Origin: Melastoma dodecandrum | Lineage: Eukaryota > Streptophyta > Magnoliopsida > Myrtales > Melastomataceae | DNA: 64,000 nt | Direction: 5' to 3' | Assembly: GCA_029817715.1 (NCBI GenBank) | Contig: JARUPY010000533.1 | Span: 4,670,001-4,734,000, forward strand | Part shown: in pieces, positions 1 to 10,645 of the stretch | How positions within the stretch are numbered: position 1 is the stretch's first letter | How the letters are laid out: the number at the start of each line of letters is the position of its first letter | Notes under the pieces: generated by a model | What the model was told of the DNA's origin: nothing | Database searches by the model: none | The model's input: only the letters and a program-made list of their open reading frames with translations | Program-made: the position numbers and the translations under genes

Positions 1-722
1 AAAAGAGATTGTGCAGCATATCATGACTTCAGCTGCCTCAAAAAGGAAGCATACATCAAGGTACCAATCATCTGTGTAATTTCATTATAATACTGCACTG
101 GCAGCAAAAGTGAAGCCACCACTTCTCTGTTTAGGTTTATTCTGAGAATACTTCCAGTTGAACTGGCCTGTTATGCTTCCGAAGAGGAAATCTCAAAGGC
201 AATCAAGCCTCTTGTGTCGACATTTCTGACCGAAACTGAATCCCCCTCAATGTACGTGATTAAAAATTTACATATTCTAGATTTCTGTCTTAATTATGGA
301 GGTATCATATGATGCATGTGCAAATTCTGGTATTGATCACAAGAAAATCATTAACTCAGTAGCCAAGTCTATTCCAGGACCTAACAAGGTTGGCCTGAAC
401 AATCCTGACAAGAGTGTCATGGTCCGGATTGTCAAGGTAAGCTCAGACAACTGGCAGATTTAAGTGGGTCGATGCCATGAGGTAGTTTTGATGGATTTCC
501 ATAACCATGGAATGGCATCGCAGGGATCACCCTTCTTCATTTTAGTCATTTACGGGCAATGGTAGATCCATGAAAGTACTTACTAACCCTAAGTTCCTCC
601 TAGCAGTTGGAATTGAATCGTTTTTGGTTCCTCTGCAGACAACATGCTTAATCGAAGTTGTGGAGAAGTACAAAGAGTTGGCAAAGTACAATCTCCGGCA
701 GCTTACATCGCAGAAGACCTGA
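1..722 (+). CDS. THUMP-domain protein, TAN1/THUMPD1-like, 3' end only
   Basis: These are the last exons of a gene that begins outside the window. Exons read by eye are 1-60, 135 to about 251, about 302-436 and 639-722 (TGA at 720-722). The encoded pieces 'FILRILPVELACYASEEEI', 'YDACANSGIDHKKIINSVAK' and 'IEVVEKYKELAKYNLRQL' fit the THUMP RNA-binding domain of the TAN1/THUMPD1 family. That family assists N4-acetylcytidine formation on serine and leucine tRNAs together with the Kre33/NAT10 acetyltransferase. Oddity: the junction between the second and third exons does not resolve cleanly. The only acceptor in the right frame (AG at 300-301) leaves an intron of about 50 bases, short for a plant. 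A small change or an assembly error there is possible. The family call rests on remembered similarity and is fairly secure. The exon 2/3 junction is not. Confidence 0.8.
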
Positions 723-1242
723 TCAGTCATATCGATGATGAGTCCCCTATTTGCTGCGTGCAGTAGAATTATTCGGTAGATCGCCATTGCCATTGCTCCT
801 CTCGAGTTTAGCACAAGCTTTTGTGACGTTTTCTTCCTGGGAGTGTATGCTCGGTAGCAATTTTAATATTAGCACGGCGGTCTTTGTAATGTTACCGGCA
901 GAGGTTCAATTGTTAGTTGATGAAGAGTGCATTGGGTGGCTGACTGAATCGTGTTATGTCCCTCCGTCCACTTTACGTACGATGTGGTAATAAGTTCTCT
1001 TGGAGGTCGAGGGTCCTCCCAAGAAAAAGCAACACCCATCCAAAACTAGCCCAATTTAGATGCTAAGTCCGATTCTTGGCACCTTATAACTTTCGGTTTC
1101 TCATGAACAAACTCGTTGCTCGTTTTCTTTGCCTCGCCAAACTTGTCTAACTCCATTCTCGTACCAATTAAGAGCATAAACAAACATTCACGGCTACTCT
1201 GCATGGACAAGGTGATATCCTCAAAAGGATATAAGAAGATTA
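723..1242. other. Intergenic, convergent 3' ends
   Basis: This gap lies between two convergent genes (TAN1-like on + and GRAS on -). It should hold both 3' UTRs. I see no gene, repeat or RNA in it. Confidence 0.5.
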
Positions 1243-2646
1243 CTACCTAAATCTCCAAGCAGACACCGAGAAAAGTGGCCGATCCTGGAAGCACATCATC
1301 GCACATCCGTTCTCCTCCACGATCCGGTACAAGCCGTGCTTATATCCTTGCATCAACATATTTGCGTAGGACATACTGTAATGGCTCAGGGGCACGCTTC
1401 CAAAGCCAGCAAATTCCAGCCGCTGGACCCATTTATTGAGCTTCTCGTGCCTTTCTTTCCTCTCGGCTCCCTCGCAAACAAGGATATTCTTGATCTCTTC
1501 CCCAAACATCATCTTCTCCAGTTTCATTCTCTCTGCCGATGTTCTCGGCAAGGCTGATTCCAAACAATCAAACAGAGTCGCATAATAGTGTAAAGCATCC
1601 ACGAGCCTTTGCACGACTGTTGGCAAATTATGGTTCGCGTCTTGCTCCGTCACCACCATGATTTTCGGCGATAGACCCCACAATGCATCGAGAAATCTAT
1701 CCATCTTCCCAGAATTATTACATGTGAGTGTCGATGACGTGGCAGATTCTGTAGGACTCGGGCTGGCTCTTTTGACGGGATCCTTCCTGAGCAATTCACC
1801 AAGCATACGCTGCCTGTCTCTGCAGCTAATTTCAGATGGGATTGGAGATTTCTTCCTTGAAAGTTCTTCATCGTCAAGAGCCAACAGTGCATGCAATTGA
1901 AGGACCGAGCTGATCGCGAGTGCCTCACCCGTTTTAACCTGTAAGTTATCAATGTTGAGAGTTTCCAATCTGTTTATGACAACTGGGCTAAACTGGAACG
2001 GGAGATCCAATCTTTCCGCTTCGTCTGTCAAATTCCGAGCCATGTGATCCAACACCTCTCTCCGATGATGAATACCGGTGATCCTCAGATGAGGCGGCCC
2101 ACCCGGTCGAGTGCTGAATGCTTGAATTAGCGCAACCCACTGCTCATACCGCTCAGCATTTAAATCGATAATGTGAACCATATTCTCTCCCTCCATTGCC
2201 TCAATTATCGCCTGATTTGTCAGCACTATCGAAGCTTTCAAGAACGGGAACAACTCGAAGAACAGCTTCCGCACGAGGATCTCATCAGCCAAGGAAGAAA
2301 TCCGTGTACTATTCAAAGCCATGTAGATACCAGGCCACGACCTGAGTATCCGTTCCGCAAGTGCCTCCGAGAAGTACGACGCAATCCTCTGCATTGTGTC
2401 TCCTTCCACGGAGGCGAGCTGTGAGATCTGCTCAAGGGCCAGGTTCGCATACTCGACGTTACCCACAGAAACATGGTTCACACAACTCAGGAGCAGATGG
2501 ATCAAGTATAACCCCCTCTCCTCGGGCTCCATCTCCTTAAGCACTCGACACTGAGTCCCGAATCCCCATGAAGGTGGTGTCATCGAGAAGAACTGCAGGG
2601 GCAAGGATATTGCGGAGGATGAACCTTCATCTCGCGACATCGCCAC
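1243..2646 (-). CDS. SCL3: GRAS-family transcriptional regulator, SCARECROW-LIKE 3 type
   Basis: A single uninterrupted frame of 467 codons with no intron in the coding region, typical of GRAS genes. The short N-terminus (about 45 residues) has no DELLA motif. The first leucine-rich region starts with 'LYLIHLLLSCVNHV' near residue 47. The VHIID core is at about residues 157-161, and the domain closes with the SAW motif, 'SVSAWRF', at the extreme C-terminus. Length and motif wording fit SCL3. In Arabidopsis SCL3 is a nuclear regulator that promotes gibberellin responses by antagonising DELLA proteins and acts with SHR/SCR in root endodermis. The chosen ATG (complement of 2644-2646) starts 'MAMSRDEGSSS'. 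The insertion between the two leucine-rich parts, rich in Ser, Pro and Thr (around residues 270-310), is variable in the family. The SCL3 assignment over other small SCLs is likely but not proven. Confidence 0.9.
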   Translation of the reverse strand: MAMSRDEGSSSAISLPLQFFSMTPPSWGFGTQCRVLKEMEPEERGLYLIHLLLSCVNHVSVGNVEYANLALEQISQLASVEGDTMQRIASYFSEALAERILRSWPGIYMALNSTRISSLADEILVRKLFFELFPFLKASIVLTNQAIIEAMEGENMVHIIDLNAERYEQWVALIQAFSTRPGGPPHLRITGIHHRREVLDHMARNLTDEAERLDLPFQFSPVVINRLETLNIDNLQVKTGEALAISSVLQLHALLALDDEELSRKKSPIPSEISCRDRQRMLGELLRKDPVKRASPSPTESATSSTLTCNNSGKMDRFLDALWGLSPKIMVVTEQDANHNLPTVVQRLVDALHYYATLFDCLESALPRTSAERMKLEKMMFGEEIKNILVCEGAERKERHEKLNKWVQRLEFAGFGSVPLSHYSMSYANMLMQGYKHGLYRIVEENGCAMMCFQDRPLFSVSAWRFR

Positions 2647-3440
2647 CCAGCGGAAAATCCCTCGAACAACTAGGTAATCAAAACGAATTAAACTCGGAAC
2701 AGATTATATCAAACAGAAACACGCCGCATGTTTTTGTCCGGAAATCAAGAACAGGACAGTGAAAACGGAACCAAAACCAAGAACAGAGCAGGGCTTACGA
2801 AATCCCAGAACTCCAAGATCAATCGACCCCCGATAGAAACTCCGATAAATCCTTACTGGGTTACCAGTCCGGTCAAAAACCCAGAACGGTGAACTTCTCC
2901 GGAGGACAAGAAACTCCCAAAGAGCCCATCTTTTTTGCTCCTCTCCTCTTACCCTGTTTTCCCACAAAGTAAGAAGAATTCTCGGGGTAACTTTAAGATA
3001 TAGCAAGAACTTCAACACCCACCGTCCCTTAGTTGTCGCCACGTGATTCCTCCATCCTCTTCTTCCCTTCTGAGAGAATTCAAAAAAAAAGGACGACCCC
3101 CAATCCTGTCTTCCACTCTTCTCTTTGGAGTTATGTTTATTACCTCTTCCTCAGTCGTCCGTTTCTGTCTCCCCCATGAAGTGTTTTGTCTTGTCTGAGG
3201 TTTGGAATGCGAATAGTCTTTTGTCCCCCTTCTCTCTGTCCTCTTTACTTCGTGATATTTTTTGTCAAAAGAGATTTTGTGAATTTCTAGAGACTTTGTC
3301 CAACATGAAAACAACAGCTGTTCAGAGACACCCCTGGCGATTGGGTATGTTTATCTTCCCATGTCAGGACAAAACAGACAGACGACTTGAGGTAATGTCC
3401 AAAAAGAGAACAATTGGACGTGGTCGGCATCAGCATTGAA
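2647..3440 (-). promoter_or_regulatory. Upstream region of the SCL3-like gene
   Basis: This sequence upstream of the GRAS start codon contains only short ORFs that look like chance. It should hold the 5' UTR and promoter. No TATA box or known element could be assigned with confidence. Confidence 0.35.
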
Positions 3441-4332
3441 TGCTGGGTTGCAAATTGGACACCAAACTCTTCTTCCTCCCCACCACCCCTTATTATTTTA
3501 TTAGCAACGCTATGTAATTCGTTTCCAGCTTGTCGTGCATCTCTTGTTGGACTTCTTACAGAGCCCTGGCTCGAGGCTCTGTTTCAATTACTTATCTGCT
3601 CGACTGTAGGTATGGGGAGGGGATGTCCGAAACACGGAGAGCATCGACACGTTTGCCTGACTGGTCTATTCAAGGCGGAAGATTGGGAAGCTGTGAGAAA
3701 TCCCCGCTTTGCCTTCGATAGCGAGGAGAATTATTCCAGTTTCGTCCATGGAGTAACAGAGTTCAACGAAATACCTTTGGGGGCGAGAAACATGCCTTGC
3801 TGGTTTAGGATGCTGTTCTGTTTGATGACGAGCCTGTGAACCTGGCATCCCATACACAATATTAAGGTCCTGTGTGCCGATACCAATTGATGATGCGCTG
3901 AGACAAACAAACTCGTCGGGAGGTTCTGGCACATTACCAGAGGCTATTGATTTAATCGCGACAGCCTTGAAGCTGTCCAGTGCCCCTGGAAACGGGGGCA
4001 TGTGGCTCGAATTCTGCAGGGGACGGTGGTGCTTTTTGCCTGACTGATCATAAAGGCCACCCCTGGATCCTTCAACCCGAAACCCGACTAGTGCCAGGAG
4101 AGGATCCATAAGAGGCCCGCCTGAGATAATCTCCTGAAGAACGGCACGACCAATTGCTACTTCCCGGGTGGGGACGACGGACGACCTGAAGTCGATGACA
4201 TTTTTATCAACTCAACACCAGTTGTAGGGAAGATGAGATGGGCGGACGAAGATGAAGAAGCTTTTTCTTTGGACCACAAACAAGGGCAGGCATCACTGAC
4301 GTCATCATGCGATCATCATCCAAGCTTTTGAC
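3441..4332 (+). pseudogene. Unrecognised locus with broken protein-like stretches
   Basis: Three stretches on the + strand read like protein but sit in different frames and are separated by stops. The first, around 3670-3835, includes 'FDSEENYSSFVHGVTEFNEI'. The second, around 3866-4048, includes 'PIPIDDALRQTNSSGGSGTL' and 'PEAIDLIATALKLSSAPGNG'. The third, 4125-4331, includes 'VDDIFINSTPVVGKMRWADE' and ends at TGA 4329-4331. I do not recognise the family. The pieces could be exons of a small gene with introns I could not place, or remnants of a decayed gene. The minus strand is also open for 147 codons (3666-4109), which adds ambiguity. No function is proposed. Confidence 0.25.
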
Positions 4333-4690
4333 CTTCCCCCCCCTATCCACAATCCCTCTCCTTTCCCCTTTTTTCCTATCTCTTCGTCATCATCCAGTCA
4401 TGCCTAACTTAAATTATATATATATATATAAACTCGTCTTGTTAAAAACGTGGGGGTAAATGAAGATTGATTTTCCACCTCGGCCGGCCACGATAGAATC
4501 AGAACAATGTCGTCTAAGACAGCAGAGACGAAATACTCTTCCATTATAATAAAACTTGAGGTCAACGCCCCTTCAGTCGGAAGTTTCCCCCCTCCGTGAA
4601 TAAATCTTCTACTTTCCCTCACCCCCCCCCCCATCCCCAAATTCCACCGCCGTGATCGATTCCCGTTCCCACCATCAACAACGACTGGTT

Positions 4691-5734
4691 ATGGAGGACT
4701 ACATCGATCGTCTCCCCGACGACCTCCTCCTCGCCATATTCTCCAGAGTTCGCGACGCCACCGACCTCGTCCACCTCCTCTCCCTCTGCCGCCGCTTCCG
4801 TTCCCTCGTCCCCCTTGTTCGCTCCCTCTCCCTCTCTTTCGCTTCCCCCAAGTTTCCCGTACTGACTCCCAGTCAGGGGAAGGCCCGCCCTTCGTCGTCC
4901 TTCGTGAAGAACCCCCTCGGGTTCCTCTACGACAGGGTCTACCGGAGCCTCGCCCGTCGACTCGTCCGCTCGAAGCCGAGGTCCCGGGGTTGCAGGTGCC
5001 TTGAAGAGGATAAAATTGTCGAGGAGGTTGGCGGGAGGTTGAGGCTTTTCGGTGAGGCGAGGGACGTGAGGGTGAGCCTTCCTTGCGGAGCTAGTGCAGC
5101 GGACAATGATGGGACCTTCCTCAGGTGGAGGGCCTCGTACGGGAGCAAGATCAGGAGATGCGTGATCCTTGGAGCCGATGAGGCTTGCCTGATTGGGGAG
5201 TCTTTGCCCACGAAAGAAGGGTCTGACGTGGAAGAGGCGCCGGCAGTGCCGTTGAGTGATGGGGAGCTTGACCTCCGAGTGAATTGGATAATATCGTGCC
5301 TGATTGCCGCATCATACCGGCACTACATGGTGAAGAAGGTGATCGAGAACAGCCCGGTGATAAGAAAGATTGTTGTGGGGGACGAGAGGGGGCAGGGGAA
5401 GGTGGTGATGGGGGAGGAGGAGGTGAGCGAGGCAAGAAAAGAAGGGACGAGGGAAGGGCGGGATGAGGAAGAGACGGAGGGGAGTGAGGGCCCCGACCTA
5501 AGGGTGAAGCTGTGGCACGTGCCGTATCTGGAGCTGCCGAGGTGTGGGAGGGCACTGAAGGGGGCGACGATGGCGGTGATTACGCCGATCGCTGGCGGTG
5601 GGAGAGATGGGGATGAGATACTGGAAGTCAGGATGGAGGGAGAAGATGGTGATGATGATGGAGTGTTTGTGGAAGCAGTAACGGAGTTGAGGAAGAGGAA
5701 CAAGTTGTATCTTCTGGAAATGAATTCTTCCTGA
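4691..5734 (+). CDS. F-box protein, AUF1/At5g46170-like group
   Basis: An intronless frame. The in-frame ATG at 4691 is preferred over that at 4652 because it starts right at the F-box: 'MEDYIDRLPDDLLLAIFSRV'. The product is 347 residues. The F-box spans about residues 5-45 and is the Skp1-binding surface of SCF ubiquitin ligases. The C-terminal part has no LRR or Kelch repeats. Blocks such as 'LRVNWIISCLIAASYRHYMV' and 'LWHVPYLELPRCGRALKGAT' match plant F-box proteins of the AUXIN UP-REGULATED F-BOX (AUF1/2) type. A low-complexity stretch rich in Glu and Gly (about residues 245-275) and an acidic stretch near the C-terminus are probably disordered linkers. The substrate is unknown. F-box identity is secure; the subgroup is from memory. 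Confidence 0.85.
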   Translation: MEDYIDRLPDDLLLAIFSRVRDATDLVHLLSLCRRFRSLVPLVRSLSLSFASPKFPVLTPSQGKARPSSSFVKNPLGFLYDRVYRSLARRLVRSKPRSRGCRCLEEDKIVEEVGGRLRLFGEARDVRVSLPCGASAADNDGTFLRWRASYGSKIRRCVILGADEACLIGESLPTKEGSDVEEAPAVPLSDGELDLRVNWIISCLIAASYRHYMVKKVIENSPVIRKIVVGDERGQGKVVMGEEEVSEARKEGTREGRDEEETEGSEGPDLRVKLWHVPYLELPRCGRALKGATMAVITPIAGGGRDGDEILEVRMEGEDGDDDGVFVEAVTELRKRNKLYLLEMNSS

Positions 5735-8700
5735 AGAAAGGTGTTTGTCTTTGCAATTCTTTTGGGAGGGGGAGATGGGTGTTTGGAGACAAGTTCATGT
5801 GTTTGTGCCCCCAAACACCTTTTTGTCTTCCCATCAGGTTTTTATAGTTCTCAAGGCTTTGATTGGGTTGGGTTAGAAAGAAACGACTACCAATTGGATT
5901 TGGAGCAGTGTCCTGATTGTCCTTTACTATCATAATATGTTTGATGGTAACCCAGAGATTGCTGACATAACATGCGAATGCGTGTCCGTCAAGGACGACC
6001 CCCGACCTTAAACCAAATGGCAAATTGAGGATGCGGGGGAAGCCACCATTGAAATCAATCCGTGTTGAGGGCGACGGAAGTAGGTGTGAGAGCACCCGAT
6101 GCCTTATTCACAGACCTCACATCCATGGTGACAGGGGAGACGGAAGTTTGGTGGGTTGTCTTGTACCTATTTTGATTAATTTGATTTTTTATGATTAACC
6201 CATGAGGGGAGCCTGAACCTCCTACCACTTCATCTCCACTATTTATAAGAGTGTTATATATTTGACTAAGAATAATCGAGGACCCTTGGATCATTTTGTC
6301 TCCACTTAAATAGCTTCCTCAAGAAACCATATTGGGGTGTTTATCAGGAGATGACGGGCATCATTACGGGGACCCTGATGTCTCTCTCCCTTGTCTTGAA
6401 AAACACACCGACCTTTTCTCTCCTTTTTCACATCTGGCATAAGAGGAGAAAAAGAAATCTGATCGTCATCTCCCTTGCAGAAGAGGGTTCGATTGAGCGT
6501 ATAAGGTGGAAGAAAAAAAAGACCAAAAAAAATAACGTAAAGGAGCGAAGCTAACCAAGTTGTGTGAAGGAACCGAAGACGGCAATCCAAGCTCGTTTGT
6601 CGCCAGGTGAAGTCTTGGGAAGAAGGAATGAACATCGAGGAAGAGATGCGTTAAAGTTTTCAACCCGGAACGAAATTGTACGGAGACGTCGAGAACTTGA
6701 AGTGTTTGCGGAGGAAGTGGAACGAGGTATGTTCCCATCTTACTCTTCTCTTTAATTTATGTACATGATCATCAAGATTGTTGGTTTCTTCTCCATATTG
6801 GCATGTACGAAAATGGCAGTTCGGTAATGGTGATGGGAAGCTGACTCTTAGATTGACTAGGAGAAGCACCCCAAGTCTAATTGCGAGTGCATTACTCATA
6901 GGCTACGGAAATCTCCTCCTTGGAGTAGGTGGCGAGTCTTCTGTTCCCTTGGTTGGAGAAGGATGGACGAGATTCCTCGGTGTTTTGGAAAACCAACCGG
7001 AGCAGGGTTAAAGAACGACACTCTCGTGGATGAGTGGAGGAATTCTCAGTTATGGTTTAAAATGATGAAAAGTTGAATGGGTTATTAATGTTGAAATGTG
7101 AGAATGGGAATTGATGAATAAGGTTGATAACGTCGTGCCTCGGAAAGGGGAGGAAAAAGGATGACTTGAGGTAAAACAAAAATCTCTATAATGGGGTGGG
7201 ACGAATTGACAAATATTGGTCAACTTAGGACTCGCGGGGTAATGCGAGGTATTGGAGTACCTTGTCGTACCGAGTGGAGCAGAGGTATGGAATTGATCGT
7301 GTCCCCGGAATGCTCTATTTTAAGAGCTTCCAGATGGTCTGATAGAATTTTGGAAAGGAAATAAAGTTAAGCATAATTAAGTTTGTCTAACATGACTAAT
7401 TAATTTGTCTTATAATACTTTACAGGATAAAAAAAAGAAATCTCCTACTTACATATATATATGTATATTTATTTATTATTCAACCTTGGTATTATTGTGT
7501 GATAGAGATGTAATCAAAATAACTTTAGCAGACTTTGTGGTTGACTTAATAAAAATAAAAAAATTCAACTACTTTCTTAATTATCGAAACCTTAAGACAT
7601 TTCAATTACCCTTGTCGCACCTTCGGGAACTGAGAGTTCGTCGCAGCCGAATCTGGGCCGAATTCCCCATGATTGGATTACCCCCTAGGAAGAAGACGTT
7701 GAAGATCTCGATTACCCACAAAGAGGAACAGGATGAGAAGGCCTTTTCAGGTTGATTGGTTGCTTCCCTTGCCGGTTAGCTCTTCTCCCTTCACGTGTTC
7801 CTTGAGGAGTTACCCTTTTTGGTCGTTTGGAAAGGGTGGGTTGAGAGGAGGGAGATGGGTGGTTTGTCCGAGGAAAACATCAAGGGGGTTGTACTGGCGC
7901 TTCATCATCAAGAAGAAGGGTATCAAGAGGGCCCGCTGCCTTTTCTGGGGTCAGAGCTGGTGAATGTCCGTGGAAGTGCTGGACTGATGGGCTGCAAGAC
8001 TGATGGAAAGATGAAGGCCTGGAGACTGATGAAGCCCAAGCATAGCAGCAGTAGAAGACAAAAGTGGTTATGGCTGTTGTTCCTGTGTTAATCATTACGC
8101 ATCAAAGTAGGACAGATCTTTGTTTTCCTGGGATTCAGTGTTATCCATATAACAGATTGTCCTTTTAAGGTTGTACGCTGACATTTAACGATGATGAAAT
8201 AATACAGAAAGTTTCTTCTTCTTCTTCTTCTTCTTTCCTCCTCTCTGTTCTTCTTCCTTACTCTTCCTTCTATTCTTCTCCTGTTTTCTAGATGTGGAGT
8301 GCAAGGTCTTCTGGTTTTCAATGTCCCCTATTCCTTTTGATATGTTCTTTGTTAATCCAAAATTTCTTGCTGGGTTGATTGATTTTTTATTGGTTATCCG
8401 ATTGTTGTTGATATATTTGTCGGGCTGGTGTTGGGGGGTTATGCCTACTTGTTGGAGCTTTTGTGGTGGGTTGCATGATCACCAGTAAGCCTCTGCTTTC
8501 CTTTTCCTGTCTGCAACTGGGGTCGTCTTGCAAATGAATTATCTCAACAAGGTTGACGATGCATACGTTTTTCTTCAGCACATCATGTTTGTTGTTGAGT
8601 AGATCATCCCTGTTTAAGTCAGTTCGATGGTGTAAGGTTCAACAGAGCAGTTGTATCACCCCTACACTATGTTATGTTCACGACTCTAACTATCCCCGCC

Positions 8701-9463
8701 AGCGTTACCATGTTTAAGGTATTGGACTGTATGTGATCACTGCAGCATCTTGGATGCGTCTTTTTTCCACTCTGTATAGCTTGGGCGGCCCTGTGGGCTG
8801 CCGATGTATTCAGTCGGTCAAGTTCTCAGGTCCTATCCAATTTGCATCCTGGGAACTGATAGAATCAGTCTCTATCTAGGATTGGGATGGACAGAGCGCA
8901 GATAACATGATATCTGAAAATTGTGGTTTCATAGCCATGCTCACCGGTACTACCTTGTTACATTCACCCAAGGACTTCGAGAGGAGCTCTTCCTTTGGCA
9001 ATACGTCATCCTAGATTCCTTCTGGGCAGCCCTTCGTTACACCTCGCTGACAAAATTTTTTGCATATTTGCAGGTAGCTATGCGCCGGTGTTGCCTACCC
9101 TGTCCACCCGGCTTTGTAATGGAAACGGATAATGTAGATGAGACGAGGAAGACCCGGAGCCTCCTGAGGACATGTGCATGAGTAAGCAGTAGCAGGAAAT
9201 TCTAGAATTTTTGGCGGGGGAAGTTGGCCTCTGTTATGACTGCGATTTAAAGGTGAAAGAGCAAGAACCCGGAGAAGAGGCGGGATGGAGAACTCTCGGG
9301 TCGAGGGGAGCAACAGCCGGCTTCTGAAGGAAATGAACGTGATGCTTTTTTTTTTTTGGTAAGTAAATGAATGTGATGTCGTCTGGCTTGTTTAGTGATT
9401 CTGGGTGTAATTTTAAATTTTATTATAAATTGTTTTGAATAAATTTGTCAGTTGAGCAAGCTA
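5735..9463. other. Intergenic stretch with no recognised gene
   Basis: About 3.7 kb with short ORFs on both strands, none recognised. Positions 6310-7350 have mixed composition like old, decayed repeat. Positions 7620-8092 (+) contain an open stretch including 'GYQEGPLPFLGSELVNVRGS' that could be part of an unknown or broken gene. Positions 8890-9310 have exon-like composition with a possible acceptor (TTTGCAG) at about 9067-9073, but no protein family emerged. The F-box 3' UTR must lie at the left end. Confidence 0.4.
8213..8235 (+). repeat. (TTC)n microsatellite
   Basis: About seven uninterrupted TTC units, continuing into an imperfect pyrimidine tract to about 8280. Confidence 0.9.
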
Positions 9464-9536
9464 GACTCCATGGCCCAATGGATAAGGCGCTGGTCTACGG
9501 AACCAGAGATTCTGGGTTCGATCCCCAGTGGAGTCG
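9464..9536 (+). tRNA. tRNA-Arg (anticodon ACG)
   Basis: A 73-nt cloverleaf without intron. The acceptor strand GACTCCA pairs with TGGAGTC and is followed by discriminator G. The anticodon stem CTGGT/ACCAG encloses the loop CTACGGA, giving anticodon ACG (read as ICG, arginine). The T arm is CTGGG-TTCGATC-CCCAG. A T-rich tract follows from about 9567. It is a nuclear tRNA gene in a gene-poor gap, and internal A and B box promoters are inherent to the D and T arms. Confidence 0.95.
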
Positions 9537-9762
9537 TCGCTCCCCCCTCCTTTCTTTCCATAGGCCTTTTTTTGCTTCGTCTTTGACTACTTGCCCACCA
9601 CCTGTTTGATCAATTTTCGCATTTTGTTTAATTGTATGCTGCTGACTCCTGATCTACGTTGGGACTGCAGTGACGATCGTGAACTGCAATTTACAGGTTG
9701 TTGCCGCTGCTCGGGTAAACAATTCTTAATCACGTTTGTCGTCTTGGGACCACATTCCCATC

Positions 9763-10462
9763 ATGGGCAATTCCGTCTCACCTTGCTTCCAACCTTCAAG
9801 ACTCGGAATCGGCACCCGACATAAACCTTGTCCTGTGGGACGGAACAGTGAAGACCATCAGGCCACCGCCGTCTAAACACCCGAGAAGCTGCGACTGTGA
9901 AGGAAGGGTATCGGCGGGAGAGGTCACGTTAGAGCACGGTCAGGATCCTGGCACGGCGGTGTGCCCTGCGGATTCTTTCTTCATTGGCCATCTGATGCCA
10001 TTACTCTCCATGGACGAGCTACTTGTGGCCAGTCGGAAAGACTACATCCTGCCCATCGGCTTCTTGCCTGGCACCAACGATAGCAGGGTCATCACATCGT
10101 CCTCGATTGCCTCGTTATGCAACAAATTGGCATCGAGGGCACAGTTAGTGTCCCTAATTTCTGATAGCAGTGATGGCAGCAACGAGCTGTTCGAGTGCAC
10201 TGAGTATAGCAATGGCGGGGTATTAATCAAGATTCTTCCCGACTTCATCATCAGGTTGATTCTCCATAGTAACAGTAGATGCAATAATGGGAAAGGTACT
10301 GGGTGCGAGGGAATGAAGGGAAGTCTGAAGCTGTGCTACACGTCAGAACTGGAGAAGCAATATGACCTAAGTTGGTTCCAAGGAGAAAATGCTGTCCCCC
10401 AAACTAGATACCATAAAGGAGTTCAGGAGCAGGTCTTGCTCCGCCGGAAGCTCTTCTTCTAG
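9763..10462 (+). pseudogene. DUF4228-family protein gene with a 1-nt frameshift after the start
   Basis: The ATG at 9763 opens with 'MGNSVSPCFQP', the characteristic N-terminus of plant DUF4228 proteins (Gly2 is a predicted myristoylation site). That frame soon leaves the family and stops. The rest of the protein lies in the next frame and is open to the stop at 10460-10462: 'INLVLWDGTVKTIRPP', then 'CPADSFFIGHLMPLLSMDEL' and 'DYILPIGFLPG', the conserved DUF4228 core. The switch falls between about 9787 and 9800 and is what one extra base would produce. Functions in the family are poorly known; some members respond to abiotic stress or pathogens. No intron could bridge the shift. Either this allele is broken or the assembly has a single-base error. 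Family identification is strong. Confidence 0.75.
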
Positions 10463-10645
10463 TTTTAGTTTCTATAGGTCGTGATCTCTGAAACAATAAC
10501 AATTGTGAATTTTCATCTGTTTCTTAGCCTAGATCTGCGACCCCATAACATCCAATCCAACCATATGTTTATGTTCTACATAGCGAAAACTGATACTCTA
10601 ACACAAGGTCTTTACAGCCAACCTTGTACCCTAGAAAAGCATCCC

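Noticed and set aside
5151..5814. Long minus-strand ORFs opposite the F-box gene
   Set aside because: Shadow frames of a GC-rich coding region. Composition is low-complexity Ser/Pro.
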